From Loktanella sp. IMCC34160 (GTDB lineage: Bacteria; Pseudomonadota; Alphaproteobacteria; Rhodobacterales; Rhodobacteraceae), in NCBI RefSeq assembly GCF_004145845.1, contig NZ_SELP01000003.1:372001-436000 (forward strand): a stretch of 64,000 nucleotides of DNA. Reading direction: 5' to 3'. Numbering within the stretch: the stretch's first letter is position 1; the number at the start of each line of letters is the position of its first letter. Position numbers and translations under genes: made by a program. The notes beneath the pieces were generated by a model. That model was not told the origin of the DNA. It searched no databases and saw nothing but the letters and a program-made list of their open reading frames with translations. This document shows positions 33,706 to 42,872 of the stretch, piece after piece.

Positions 33706-35709
33706 ATGGCCTATTTGCTGGGTGTCGACACGGGCGGAACCTATACGGACGCTGTTGTTCTGGACGACCAGAACGACCGGGTTGTCGCCAGCGCCAAATC
33801 GCTGACGACCCGACCGGATCTGTCGTTGGGGGTTGGCCGCGCGATCGATGCCGCGATCGAAAGGTCCGGGGTCTCTGTCGCCGACGTCGCCATGGTGTCC
33901 TTGTCGACAACGCTTGCCACTAACGCGCTGGTCGAAGGGCAGGGTGGCCGGGTCGCACTGATCTTCATCGGCTTTGACGAGGCCGAATTGGGTCGCGCCG
34001 GGTTGTCGGATGCACTTGCCGGTGATCCCGTAATTCTGGTTTCCGGTGGGCACAGCCATTCCGGGGCTGAGGCAAAGGCGTTCGATGCCGATGCGCTGCG
34101 CCGTGCCCTGAGCCATCTTCCGGCGGGGATCACCGGCTTTGCCGTCGCATCTAGCTTTGCCACCCGGAACCCGGCCCACGAGGTTGCCGCGCGCGACATC
34201 ATTCGGGACATGACCGGCCGACCGGTCACCTGTTCGCACGAGCTTTCATCGGCGCTGGGTGGTCCAAAGCGGGCTTTGACGGCGGTCCTGAACGCGCGGC
34301 TGATCGGCCTGATCGCCCGGCTGATCGAAGCGTGCGAGGCGCATCTGGCCAAGATCGGGGTCGATGCCCGGCTGATGGTGGTGCGCGGTGACGGTGCCCT
34401 GGTCAGTGCCGATCTGGCGCGGGAAAAACCCATTGAAACCATTCTGTCGGGCCCGGCGGCCAGCATCGCGGGCGCCAGTTGGCTGACCGGGGAGACCGAT
34501 GCGCTGGTCAGTGACATCGGCGGGACCACGACCGATGTCTGCCTATTGCGTGATGGTCGCCCCAAGATCGACCCGCAGGGTGCCCGCGTCGGTCAGTTCC
34601 GCACCATGGTCGAGGCCGTGGCGATGCGCACATGGGGCCTTGGCGGCGATTCAGAGGTACATCTGAACGAAGGGCTTTCCGGTGGCCTACGGCTGGGTCC
34701 GCGCCGGTTGATGCCGGTCTCCCTCTTGGGCCGGGATTATCCGGACCTTGTTCACAAGGCGCTGGATCGGGCCTTGTCCAGCGACCTGCCCGCCGATGAC
34801 GGGGCGCGGTTTGTCGTGCCCCTGTGGGCGGATATGCCCGAGGGGCTGGACGCCCGCGAAACCGCCGTGGCCCAACGGCTGCAGTACGGTCCCCTGCGGA
34901 TGGGCGAGGCGGTACAATCCCGGCTGGAAGGTCCGGCGCTGGGCCGGATGGTGTCGCGCGGACAGGTGATGATTTCCGGCGTGACCCCATCGGACGCCAG
35001 CCATGTTTTGGGCATGGTTAGTGACTGGGACGGCGAAGCCGCCGAAAAGGCACTGACCCTATTTGCCCGTCGGCGCATGGGCAACGGAGACCGGATCGCG
35101 CCGGATGCCGAAACCGTTGCAAAACGGATCGTGGCGCAGTTGCGCGCCCAGACCGCTGAGTGCCTTCTAGAGGCGGCATTCGCCGAAGACGGGGGCGAGT
35201 GGGAAGATCCTTCCCGGCTCGCGGTGCATCCTCTGACCCGCGCGGGGTTGGACGGGCACCGGGGGGTTCTGAACCTGTCCATGTCATTGGGCGTTCCGGT
35301 GATCGGGCTTGGGGCATCGGCCGGGTCCTACTATGGCCCGGTTGGCGAGAGGTTGGGCACCCGTATGCTGTTGCCCGAGCACGCAGATGTGGCGAATGCA
35401 ATCGGCGCGGTCGTCGGGCAGGTCTCTATGCAGGTAAGCGGGTCGGTTTCCTCTCCGGGGCCGGGCATGTTCGTGGTTCATCTTTCCGACGGTCCGAAAC
35501 AATACCCGGATCAGGCCAGCGCCATTGCTGCCTTGCGCGAGGCGCTGAGCCATGAAGCACGGAATCGTGCGACTGCCTCTGGTGTCGAGGAGGTGCGTCT
35601 GTCCGTTGAACAGGACGTCAAGGAAGTCGAAATCGAAGGGCAGTTGATGTTTATCGAGGCGCATCTGCGGGTGATTGCCCAAGGTCGCCCGCGCATCGCG
35701 TCGAACTGA
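33706..35709 (+). CDS. Hydantoinase A/5-oxoprolinase family protein (HyuA-like)
   Basis: This 667-residue protein is an ATP-dependent hydantoinase A/acetone carboxylase-type protein: an N-terminal actin-like phosphate loop LLGVDTGGTYTDAVVLD (about residues 4-20), a second phosphate loop VSDIGGTTTDVCLLR near 265-280, and a C-terminal domain. HyuA normally pairs with a HyuB subunit, but none is encoded beside it, so it may work alone or with a distant partner. The ATG at 33706 begins at the family N-terminus, although AGGA lies very close to it; a GTG at 33673 is the alternative. It starts after the pyrimidine terminator, so it has its own promoter. Hydrolysis of a cyclic amide is plausible. 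Confidence 0.85.
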   Translation: MAYLLGVDTGGTYTDAVVLDDQNDRVVASAKSLTTRPDLSLGVGRAIDAAIERSGVSVADVAMVSLSTTLATNALVEGQGGRVALIFIGFDEAELGRAGLSDALAGDPVILVSGGHSHSGAEAKAFDADALRRALSHLPAGITGFAVASSFATRNPAHEVAARDIIRDMTGRPVTCSHELSSALGGPKRALTAVLNARLIGLIARLIEACEAHLAKIGVDARLMVVRGDGALVSADLAREKPIETILSGPAASIAGASWLTGETDALVSDIGGTTTDVCLLRDGRPKIDPQGARVGQFRTMVEAVAMRTWGLGGDSEVHLNEGLSGGLRLGPRRLMPVSLLGRDYPDLVHKALDRALSSDLPADDGARFVVPLWADMPEGLDARETAVAQRLQYGPLRMGEAVQSRLEGPALGRMVSRGQVMISGVTPSDASHVLGMVSDWDGEAAEKALTLFARRRMGNGDRIAPDAETVAKRIVAQLRAQTAECLLEAAFAEDGGEWEDPSRLAVHPLTRAGLDGHRGVLNLSMSLGVPVIGLGASAGSYYGPVGERLGTRMLLPEHADVANAIGAVVGQVSMQVSGSVSSPGPGMFVVHLSDGPKQYPDQASAIAALREALSHEARNRATASGVEEVRLSVEQDVKEVEIEGQLMFIEAHLRVIAQGRPRIASN

Positions 35710-35796
35710 TCCAAATTGCCACTGGACCGGTGCACCTGTTTCCGCTAACGCTGACTCAAGCCAAAGCGCTTTGACAAGCCAATATGGAGACCGAAA

Positions 35797-36582
35797 ATGA
35801 CTATCCGTACCGTCGTCTGGGGTGAAAACGTTCACGAACAGACCAATAAAATCGTTGCCGATCTTTACCCCGATGGGATGCATGGGTGCATTGCGGCAGC
35901 GCTGAACAGCGACCCGCAGATCACCGCCACTACGGCGGTTTTGCAGGATGCCGAACATGGCCTGCCCGATTCGCGTCTGGCCGAAACCGATGTCTTGCTT
36001 TGGTGGGGCCATGCCGCCCACGGCGACGTCTCGGACGAGGTTGTTGAACGTGTTGCCGAACATGTGTGGTCGGGGATGGGGCTGATCGTCCTGCATTCGG
36101 GCCATTTCGCGAAAATTTTCAAGCGATTGATGGGCACCCCCTGCAACCTGACCTGGCGCGAAGCGGGCGAGCGGGAACGGCTTTGGCTGACCTCGCGCAA
36201 TCACCCCATCGCAGCGGGCCTGCCGGACCACTTTGAGCTGGAAAACGAAGAGATGTACGGCGAACCCTTCGGCATTCCCGAGCCGATGGAAACCGTGTTC
36301 GTCAGCTGGTTCCAGGGCGGTGAAGTGTTCCGTTCCGGCGTGACCTACAAGCGGGGCGCGGGCAATGTGTTCTACTTCCGGCCCGGCCACGAAACCTACC
36401 CGACCTATCACGATGCAAACGTCCAGCAGGTGCTGCGCAACGCGGTGAAGTGGGCCCACAACCCCGCCGCGCGAGTCGCGAATCCGACCGACGCCCCCAA
36501 CGTTCCGGTGGACGAGGCCCCCGAGAAGATCGAAGAGCGCGGCCCCCGCCTGCATAAAGATGGCGAGGAAGGCTACAAATGA
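35797..36582 (+). CDS. thuA: ThuA-like domain protein
   Basis: This 261-residue protein has the ThuA fold, related to class I glutamine amidotransferases, with [10 protein letters not shown] at the N-terminus, the loop [17 protein letters not shown] and [17 protein letters not shown] in the centre, and [26 protein letters not shown] near the end. ThuA and ThuB in Sinorhizobium take part in trehalose breakdown through 3-keto sugars. The gene overlaps thuB by four bases. No sugar transporter is adjacent, so the sugar used here is unknown. The gene begins 87 bp after the hydantoinase gene. Confidence 0.87.
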   Translation: MTIRTVVWGENVHEQTNKIVADLYPDGMHGCIAAALNSDPQITATTAVLQDAEHGLPDSRLAETDVLLWWGHAAHGDVSDEVVERVAEHVWSGMGLIVLHSGHFAKIFKRLMGTPCNLTWREAGERERLWLTSRNHPIAAGLPDHFELENEEMYGEPFGIPEPMETVFVSWFQGGEVFRSGVTYKRGAGNVFYFRPGHETYPTYHDANVQQVLRNAVKWAHNPAARVANPTDAPNVPVDEAPEKIEERGPRLHKDGEEGYK

Positions 36583-37634
36583 AGCCGGTTCGCGTCATCA
36601 TTCTAGGCACGGGCGGAATGGCCCGTGCCCACGCCGAGGCCTATCAGGCGATCGACGGGGTCGAGATCGTTGCCGGGATCGACACCAACGCTGATCGGCT
36701 TGCCGCGTTCAACGAGAAATTCGGCATCCCGAACGGGTTCGCGTCGATCGACGAGGCGCTGGCCTGGGGCGAGTTCGATGCTGTGTCCAACGTCACCCCG
36801 GATGCCGTGCACCACCGCACCACGCTTCCGTTCCTTGCGGCGGGCAAGCATGTCCTCTGCGAGAAACCGCTGGCGGCGAATTATGCCGATGCCATCGAGA
36901 TGGCAAAGGCCGCGGCAAGGGCCGGCGTCGTCAACATGGTCAACCTGTCCTACCGCAACGTCCCGGCCTTGATGGAAGCGGCGCGTATGGTCGCGGCCGG
37001 TGAAATTGGCGAGGTGCGCCATTTCGAGGCCGCCTATTTGCAAAGCTGGCTGACCCAGCCTGCATGGGGCGACTGGAAGACCGAAGAACAGTGGCTTTGG
37101 CGTCTGTCCACCGCGCATGGATCCATGGGCGTGCTGGGCGATGTCGGCGTCCACATCATCGACTACGCGAGTTTTGCGGCAGGTGCCGCGCCCAAGTCGG
37201 TCTCTTGCCGTTTGACGACCTTTGACAAGGCCGAAGGCGGGCGGATCGGGGACTATGTCCTTGATGCGAACGACAGCTTCAACATGCATCTGTCGCTGGA
37301 GAACGGCGCGGTCGGGGTGATCCATGCGACCCGTATGGCAAGCGGTCATTTCAATGACCTGACCCTGCGCCTGTTCGGCACCAAGGGCGGGCTTGAGGTC
37401 CGGTTCGAGAAAGAGGTGAGCCTTCTGCGCGCCTCGGTTGGCGACGACATGCTGACCGCGACCTGGCGCGATGTGGACTGCCCGCAGGTGGATCTGAACT
37501 ACGCTCGCTTTGTCGCGGCCATCCGCGAGGGCAAGCAGGTTGATCCCGATTTCGCCCGTGGGGCCGCCCTGCAGAAGGTTCTGGACCTTGCGGTCGATTC
37601 CGACAGCCAGGGTTGCGCCGATCTGAAGGTCTGA
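36579..37634 (+). CDS. thuB: Gfo/Idh/MocA-family sugar oxidoreductase (ThuB-like)
   Basis: This 351-residue NAD(P)-dependent oxidoreductase has the Rossmann motif [15 protein letters not shown], the family lysine motif [12 protein letters not shown] and the catalytic-region [10 protein letters not shown]. In thuAB systems it oxidises a disaccharide or glucoside at C3. It is coupled to thuA by an ATGA overlap. The substrate is inferred from the pairing; related enzymes act on inositols and many other sugars. Confidence 0.88.
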   Translation: MKPVRVIILGTGGMARAHAEAYQAIDGVEIVAGIDTNADRLAAFNEKFGIPNGFASIDEALAWGEFDAVSNVTPDAVHHRTTLPFLAAGKHVLCEKPLAANYADAIEMAKAAARAGVVNMVNLSYRNVPALMEAARMVAAGEIGEVRHFEAAYLQSWLTQPAWGDWKTEEQWLWRLSTAHGSMGVLGDVGVHIIDYASFAAGAAPKSVSCRLTTFDKAEGGRIGDYVLDANDSFNMHLSLENGAVGVIHATRMASGHFNDLTLRLFGTKGGLEVRFEKEVSLLRASVGDDMLTATWRDVDCPQVDLNYARFVAAIREGKQVDPDFARGAALQKVLDLAVDSDSQGCADLKV

Positions 37635-37690
37635 CTTGCGCCTTTACGTTGACCCGGCCAAGGTCGGGTCGACAACACAGGCAGGCAAGT

Positions 37691-39361
37691 ATGGCGATCA
37701 AGGAACCACCGGCGATCTTCTTTCACCCCGATGCGGTGGAGACCAAGGGCAAGGATCTTGTGGGCCGCAGATCGGCGGGGGAATCCTTCCTGAAGGGGTT
37801 CTTGCGGCATACGCCGGGGGACCACGTCAATGCCGTGACCGAGACGCCCGCCTCGGCGAAAGCGTTTGAAGTCCGTGCGCGGGAGCTTGGCGAAACCCGA
37901 CCGATCAAGGTCGACACCCTGCGCGGCCCATCCGATTTCACGCGCGCAGGCTGCATTTTCTTTCCGGGGCCGGGATACCTTTCGGCGGCATGGCGGCGGC
38001 AACGGTTCGGGCCGCAGAAATGTTCGCTGGTCGGGATCACGCACACCGTATCGACCCGCCGTGTGATCGAGGGCATCCATTCCACCCTGAATGAACCGGT
38101 CGAGCCGTGGGACGCAATCATTTGCACGTCGCGCGCGGTGCATTCGGTGGTCGCCCGACAGTTGGAACTGGAAGCGGAATATATGCGCAGCCGCTACGGC
38201 GCGACGCGGGTGCCGCAACCCCGATTGCCGATCATCCCCTTGGGGATCGAAACCGCCGATTTCTTGCGCAACGATGACCTGAGGGCCGAGGCGCGGGCGA
38301 AATTCGATGTGCCCGAGGAGGCTGTGGTCTTCCTGACGGTCGGGCGCTGGACCGTCATTGAAAAAGCGAACCCCGTGCCGCTGTTTCTGGCATTGGAGGA
38401 CGTGGCCAAGTCACTTGGCAAGCCCGTGCACCTTTGGATGGTGGGTTGGAGTTCGCGGGACGAGGAAGAGAAAATGCATCGCGACGGGGCCGCACTCTGC
38501 GCCCCGACCGTCACAACGCGGATGATCGACGGGCGCGACCCTTGGGTCCGGCGGGCGATCTGGTCGGGGGCGGATGTCTTTACCCTGCCGGTCGACAATA
38601 TTCAGGAAACCTTTGGCCTTGTCCCGGTCGAGGCGATGGCGGCCAGCCTTCCGGTCGTGATGCCTGACTGGAACGGGTTTCGGGACACGGTGATTGAGGG
38701 CGAAACCGGGTTTCTTGTCCCCACCCGGACGGTGCGGCCCGGTCTGGGCCGCAAGATTGCCGAGCGCTTTGCCGATGGGACCGATGACTATGTCCGCTAC
38801 TTGTCGATGGTCGCTCAGCAGACCCAAATTGACCTGCCTGCCTATACCGAGGCCCTGCTTCGGCTGGCCCGCGACCCGGACTTGCGGGAGCGAATGGGGT
38901 CTGCCGGTGCGACCCATGCCAAGGCGCGGTTCGATCTGGCGACAGTGGTTCCGCAATACACCGACCTCGCCGAAGAACTGGAACAGCTGCGGGCCGACGC
39001 CGTGGCGACAACGCCGCCGCTTCGGTCCGGGCCGGTCAATCCGCTCGAGGTGGACCCGTTCGACCTTTACCGTCACTACCCGTCCGTCATGATCGGACCA
39101 AAAGACATCGTCACTTTGGCCCGTCCCTATTCGAAAGAGACGCTTGCCGCGTTGGATACGGTCAACGGGCGCAATGCCTACAGCCGAAAGATCGTCGCGG
39201 AATCCCTTTTGGAGAGGCTCTGCGCCTGTCTGGAAGGCCGGGGACCGATGCCGGTGTCGGACCTTGCGCAGGCGGTGAAGGCTGACGGGTTGGTGACCGA
39301 AAGCGCGATTGTCTTCCTCGCAAAGTTCGGATTTGTGAACATTTCCTCAACCTCGCCCTGA
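37691..39361 (+). CDS. Glycosyltransferase (GT-B fold, group 1 type) with C-terminal extension
   Basis: This 556-residue cytosolic protein has a GT-B fold: an N-terminal half with GITHTVSTRRVIEGIHS, a central VVFLTVGRWTVIEKAN and the donor-binding motif QETFGLVPVEAMAASLPVVMPDWNGFRDTV. From about residue 450 a C-terminal extension of unknown role follows. The ATG at 37691 is used because upstream codons are not conserved in character. It lies 56 bp after thuB and 81 bp before a gene block that runs into the flagellar locus, so it may glycosylate flagellin or a surface polymer; that is inference. Confidence 0.83.
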   Translation: MAIKEPPAIFFHPDAVETKGKDLVGRRSAGESFLKGFLRHTPGDHVNAVTETPASAKAFEVRARELGETRPIKVDTLRGPSDFTRAGCIFFPGPGYLSAAWRRQRFGPQKCSLVGITHTVSTRRVIEGIHSTLNEPVEPWDAIICTSRAVHSVVARQLELEAEYMRSRYGATRVPQPRLPIIPLGIETADFLRNDDLRAEARAKFDVPEEAVVFLTVGRWTVIEKANPVPLFLALEDVAKSLGKPVHLWMVGWSSRDEEEKMHRDGAALCAPTVTTRMIDGRDPWVRRAIWSGADVFTLPVDNIQETFGLVPVEAMAASLPVVMPDWNGFRDTVIEGETGFLVPTRTVRPGLGRKIAERFADGTDDYVRYLSMVAQQTQIDLPAYTEALLRLARDPDLRERMGSAGATHAKARFDLATVVPQYTDLAEELEQLRADAVATTPPLRSGPVNPLEVDPFDLYRHYPSVMIGPKDIVTLARPYSKETLAALDTVNGRNAYSRKIVAESLLERLCACLEGRGPMPVSDLAQAVKADGLVTESAIVFLAKFGFVNISSTSP

Positions 39362-39442
39362 TTGGGCCTGCTTTTGACTACAATTTCGGTTAACCTTTCC
39401 GCGCGACAAGGGCGGAAGACCCTTTGGTTGAGGTAAGAGCAT

Positions 39443-40231
39443 ATGCAGTTATCCGTTCACTTCGAAAACACCCAAGGAACCGAAGCCGGGTCCGGCCCGG
39501 TGACCGTTGGCTGGTTCTTGAACCAGCAAAAGGGCGGCATCGTCTATTTCCCACCCGAGCGCGTTCGCGGGGCGGAGAAGAACAAGACACATGCGAAAAG
39601 CGCGTCGCGCTGTCCGGCGGTGATCAACCTGGAAAGCCGGTATTTCGTTATCCGCTGTCCCTTCGACCTGCACCTTGGGTTCACCCGCGACGACAAGGGC
39701 AAACCGCATATCCGAAACCTGAACGGTGACATGTCGGGTATCCGCGCCAGCAAACTGGCCGAAAAGATCCACATGACCCCCGAGAAAGAGTGGCGTTACG
39801 CCGGGATTCCGACGATCCAGCTTGTGCTGCCTTACGTCTTCATCGCCGATGAACCGGTCTATGCGAGCCAGGTCGCGCCCTTCATGCATTACCAAAAGAC
39901 CCCGATGCCGGGCACGATCTTTGGTGGGCGGTTCCCGATCAACGTCTGGCCGCGCCCGCTCATGTGGGCCTTTGAATGGCACGAGACCGACAAGCCGCTG
40001 AAGATCAACCGCGGCGATCCGTTGTTCTATCTGACGTTCGAAACGGTTCCGCAGGATCGGTCCGTCGTCGTTGTCGAGACCGAGGTGACCCCGGAACTGA
40101 CCGATTACATGGAGCTGATTTCGGGCGCGGTGAACTATGTCAACCAGACCTTCAGCCTGTTCGAAGCCGCGGAAGAGCGCCGCCCGGAAACCCTGATCCG
40201 CCCGGTGAAGCGCCGGCCGACCAAGGACTGA
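39443..40231 (+). CDS. DUF6065-like protein
   Basis: This 262-residue soluble protein resembles the DUF6065 family as I remember it; the call is tentative. Visible features are PERVRGAEKNKTHAKSASRCP near the N-terminus, YFVIRCPFDLHLGFTRD, and WPRPLMWAFEWHETDKPLKINRGDPLFYLTFE. The last, with spaced His, Asp and Trp, looks like an enzyme pocket. The TPR gene starts 3 bp downstream, so the two are in one operon. Proteins of this kind often sit beside glycan-modifying genes; the function is unknown. Confidence 0.75.
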   Translation: MQLSVHFENTQGTEAGSGPVTVGWFLNQQKGGIVYFPPERVRGAEKNKTHAKSASRCPAVINLESRYFVIRCPFDLHLGFTRDDKGKPHIRNLNGDMSGIRASKLAEKIHMTPEKEWRYAGIPTIQLVLPYVFIADEPVYASQVAPFMHYQKTPMPGTIFGGRFPINVWPRPLMWAFEWHETDKPLKINRGDPLFYLTFETVPQDRSVVVVETEVTPELTDYMELISGAVNYVNQTFSLFEAAEERRPETLIRPVKRRPTKD

Positions 40232-40234
40232 TCC

Positions 40235-41608
40235 ATGCCGTCCAATCCGATCTCGCAGGCGGACTGGCGTCTGCGCGCCGTTCGCCTTCACCAGTCGGGC
40301 AAGACGGAAGAGGCGCAGCGCGACTACGCGGCCTATCTGTCCCGTTACCCGGATGACCCCGGTATCTGGTCCAATCTTGGTGCGCTTCTGCGGCGCGCCG
40401 GGCGGCATGAGCTGTCGCTTCGTGCACACGAGCGGGCCAATGCCTCGGGCGTGACTGACAAGGGCATTCGTAACAACTATGCCAATATTCTGAGCGACCT
40501 CGGCCGATATGACGACTCCCTTGCGATCCGGCGGTCGCTTCTTGCCAAATTCCCGGATGACGCCGATCAAAAGGCAATGATTGGCCGGTGTTACCGTGGC
40601 AAGGGTGACTATCATACCGCAATCGACTGGCTGACCATGGCGGTTGCCGACCACCCCGATCACGCAGAACTGCGCATCCAGCTTGCCTTTGCGCAGCTTG
40701 GCGCGGGCGACTACGCCAATGCCTTTGAAACCTACCGCGCCCGCTGGCGGGGTGAAGAACTGACCCCCCGCAACCTTCCCTGGCCCGAGTGGCGGGGCGA
40801 GGATGTGGATGGCAAAACCGTGCTGGTCCTGACCGAACAGGGGTTTGGTGACGCGGTCCTGTTCACTCGCTTCCTGCCTTGGCTCAAGGCGCGTGGTGCG
40901 CGGGTTCTTTTCCTGTCTGAACGCCCCATGCTGCGCCTGTTTGACGGGTTGGACGGCGCCGATTGGGTCGGCAAGTCCATGCCGGAAGGCGAACAGGTCG
41001 ATTTTTGGGTCAATATGATGGACCTGCCGCTGATCGGTCTGGAAACAGAGGCCGATATCCCCGCCCCGACCCGGTTGAACGTTCCGGCGGATTCGATTGA
41101 CCGGGCCAAGGCCATAACGGCTCCGCACCGTGATCGGTTTCGCGTTGGCGTGGTCTGGACCGGATCGGCGACCTACAAGGGCAATGCCTTTCGGTCATTC
41201 AGCCACCGTGACTTCCATCCGCTCATCGACGTGCCCGGTGTGCAGCTATTCTCGCTCTACAAGGGGCCGTATCTGGATGCGTTTCATGCCGATGGCACCT
41301 CGGCCCTTGTCGTGGATACGGCCAGCACCGACCGCGATTTTGCCGATTGCGCCGCCACGATGCAGGAGATGGACCTGATCATCACCTCGGATACGGCGAC
41401 GGCGCATATTGCCGGGTCTTTGGGCCTGCCGACCTGGGTGCTGCTGCACTGGGATGCGTTCTGGGTCTACCGGCACGCGGGCGACACCACACCGTGGTAT
41501 CCCTCCATGCGCCTTTACCGTCAGGACGCGCCGCTTGATTGGGACAGCGCCATGGCCAAAGTTGAAACCGATCTGCGGGCCCTTGTGGCGGCCCGGAAAG
41601 CGAAGTGA
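40235..41608 (+). CDS. TPR protein with C-terminal glycosyltransferase-9-like domain
   Basis: This 457-residue protein begins with about five TPR repeats (residues 8-175, consensus W.NLG..L...GR...A...) and continues with a GT-B C-terminal domain like heptosyltransferases and O-GlcNAc-type transferases (VGVVWTGSATYKGNAFRSF, MDLIITSDTATAHIAGSLGLPTWVLL). Such fusions often glycosylate proteins held by the TPR groove. It sits between the DUF6065- and DUF6165-like genes, spaced 3 and 4 bp, and 1.3 kb before motB. Flagellin or another flagellar protein is a reasonable but unproved acceptor. Confidence 0.85.
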   Translation: MPSNPISQADWRLRAVRLHQSGKTEEAQRDYAAYLSRYPDDPGIWSNLGALLRRAGRHELSLRAHERANASGVTDKGIRNNYANILSDLGRYDDSLAIRRSLLAKFPDDADQKAMIGRCYRGKGDYHTAIDWLTMAVADHPDHAELRIQLAFAQLGAGDYANAFETYRARWRGEELTPRNLPWPEWRGEDVDGKTVLVLTEQGFGDAVLFTRFLPWLKARGARVLFLSERPMLRLFDGLDGADWVGKSMPEGEQVDFWVNMMDLPLIGLETEADIPAPTRLNVPADSIDRAKAITAPHRDRFRVGVVWTGSATYKGNAFRSFSHRDFHPLIDVPGVQLFSLYKGPYLDAFHADGTSALVVDTASTDRDFADCAATMQEMDLIITSDTATAHIAGSLGLPTWVLLHWDAFWVYRHAGDTTPWYPSMRLYRQDAPLDWDSAMAKVETDLRALVAARKAK

Positions 41609-41612
41609 TCCG

Positions 41613-42011
41613 ATGAACGATATTCTTGTACCCATCGCCCCGGGCGAGTTGATCGACAAACTGACCATCCTGCGGCTGAAGTCGGAACGGATCGACGATC
41701 CTGCGAAGCTGAAGAACGTCCGCCACGAACAGGAGGTTCTGACCCGCGTCGCGGACAAGGCGATGGAGAAAGGGCCCGAGCTTTCGGCCCTTTGGGAGGA
41801 GCTTTACCAGATCAACGCGGATCTTTGGGTGATCGAGGACGATATTCGCCACTGCGAGGCGGCGGGAGATTTCGGGCCAGAGTTCATCCGGCTCGCCCGC
41901 GCCGTCTATGTCACCAACGACCGGCGTGCCGATGTGAAGAAGCGGATCAACCTGCTTTTGGGCTCGGCCATTGTCGAGGAAAAATCCTACGTCGACCATG
42001 GGGCCGGTTGA
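41613..42011 (+). CDS. DUF6165-like small protein
   Basis: This 132-residue acidic helical protein begins IAPGELIDKLTILRLKSERI and contains LWEELYQINADLWVIEDDIR, as in DUF6165 proteins found near TPR glycosyltransferase-like genes. The frame continues upstream into the TPR gene; the ATG at 41613 directly after its stop is chosen. No signal peptide or membrane helix. It may be a scaffold or partner of the TPR protein. The stop overlaps the start of the FkbM gene by one base. Confidence 0.8.
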   Translation: MNDILVPIAPGELIDKLTILRLKSERIDDPAKLKNVRHEQEVLTRVADKAMEKGPELSALWEELYQINADLWVIEDDIRHCEAAGDFGPEFIRLARAVYVTNDRRADVKKRINLLLGSAIVEEKSYVDHGAG

Positions 42012-42775
42012 TGTCGGTTTCTGACCACATCCGCGCTGCGCAGGCAGAGTTGAAGACCGCCCAGTCGCTCTTGTCCAAGGCATTGGCGACCGAGAAGTCG
42101 CGGCGGCGCGGACCCATCGTGCGGCAGCTATATGACGTGCGGCGGATGTTGGACCCCAGCCTTCCTTATGCGTCGCAGGCCGGGCAAGACATGGTTCTGG
42201 ACGGGTTGTTTCAAAAAAAGACCGGCGGCACCTTTGTGGACATCGGCGGCTATGACGGCGTGACCGGATCGAACACGCTTTTCTTTGAACAGAACCGCGG
42301 CTGGACCGGGGTTCTGGTCGAGCCGATGCCGGATCAGCTGGCCAAGGCCGGTGCGGCGCGCAAGTGTCCCTGTCTTGGATATGCGGCCGCTGACCGGGAC
42401 GGCGAGGCGACCTTCATCGCGGTGACCGAGGGCTTTACCCAGATGAGCGGGCTGGAAGCGACCTATGACCCGTCCATGCTGACCCGCGTCCGGAACGATC
42501 CCCGCCACGCGGAATCCGCGATAACCGTCCAGACCCGGATGATCTCCTCTATCCTGAAAGAGGCTGCGCTGACGGAACCGGATTTCATCTCTCTCGATAT
42601 CGAAGGGGGCGAGCTGGCCGCGTTGCGGGTGTTTCCATTCGACAGGCATGCTGTCCGCGCTTGGGCGATTGAGAACAACACGGGCACTCCCGAGATAGCC
42701 CAATTGATGAAGGCGAATGGCTACGACCTTGTTGAATTCTGCGGCCCCGATGAAATCTACCTGCGGCGATCCTAA
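42011..42775 (+). CDS. FkbM-family methyltransferase
   Basis: This 254-residue protein is an FkbM-type S-adenosylmethionine methyltransferase, with the cofactor loop FVDIGGYDGVTGSNTLFFE and the family motif FISLDIEGGELAALRVFPFD. FkbM enzymes usually O-methylate sugars. The first 45 residues are a helical, charged extension. It closes the glycan-modification block with a one-base overlap and no clear terminator before motB. It may methylate the glycan made by the two neighbouring transferases. Confidence 0.88.
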   Translation: MSVSDHIRAAQAELKTAQSLLSKALATEKSRRRGPIVRQLYDVRRMLDPSLPYASQAGQDMVLDGLFQKKTGGTFVDIGGYDGVTGSNTLFFEQNRGWTGVLVEPMPDQLAKAGAARKCPCLGYAAADRDGEATFIAVTEGFTQMSGLEATYDPSMLTRVRNDPRHAESAITVQTRMISSILKEAALTEPDFISLDIEGGELAALRVFPFDRHAVRAWAIENNTGTPEIAQLMKANGYDLVEFCGPDEIYLRRS

Positions 42776-42805
42776 CGCGACCGCATTTCCAGACAATTGA
42801 ACCTG

Positions 42806-42820
42806 TTAGGCCATGGTTAA
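42806..42820 (+). promoter_or_regulatory. CtrA-like box upstream of motB
   Basis: TTAG-GCCATGG-TTAA fits the CtrA pattern TTAA-N7-TTAA with one mismatch, 52 bases before the motB start. A similar GTTAGGCC-N3-GTTAAG block occurs upstream of flgE. CtrA controls flagellar genes in many Rhodobacterales, which is why this is called; binding is not shown. Confidence 0.55.
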
Positions 42821-42872
42821 GGCGTCTCCTCTAACCATCGACCCCGGGTGAGAATTGAATGGTGGTGGTGAT

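Noticed and set aside
32491-34239. Minus-strand frame of 582 codons over the binding protein and hydantoinase start
   Set aside because: It crosses two real genes and a strong terminator, with shadow-type composition.
39370-39442. GGTTAACC at 39389 as a CtrA box before the DUF6065-like gene
   Set aside because: Only one half-site is present; there is no second TTAA at seven-base spacing.
39449-41128. Minus-strand frame of 559 codons over the DUF6065-like and TPR genes
   Set aside because: Antisense shadow; the plus-strand genes are tightly spaced in an operon with recognisable TPR and transferase motifs.
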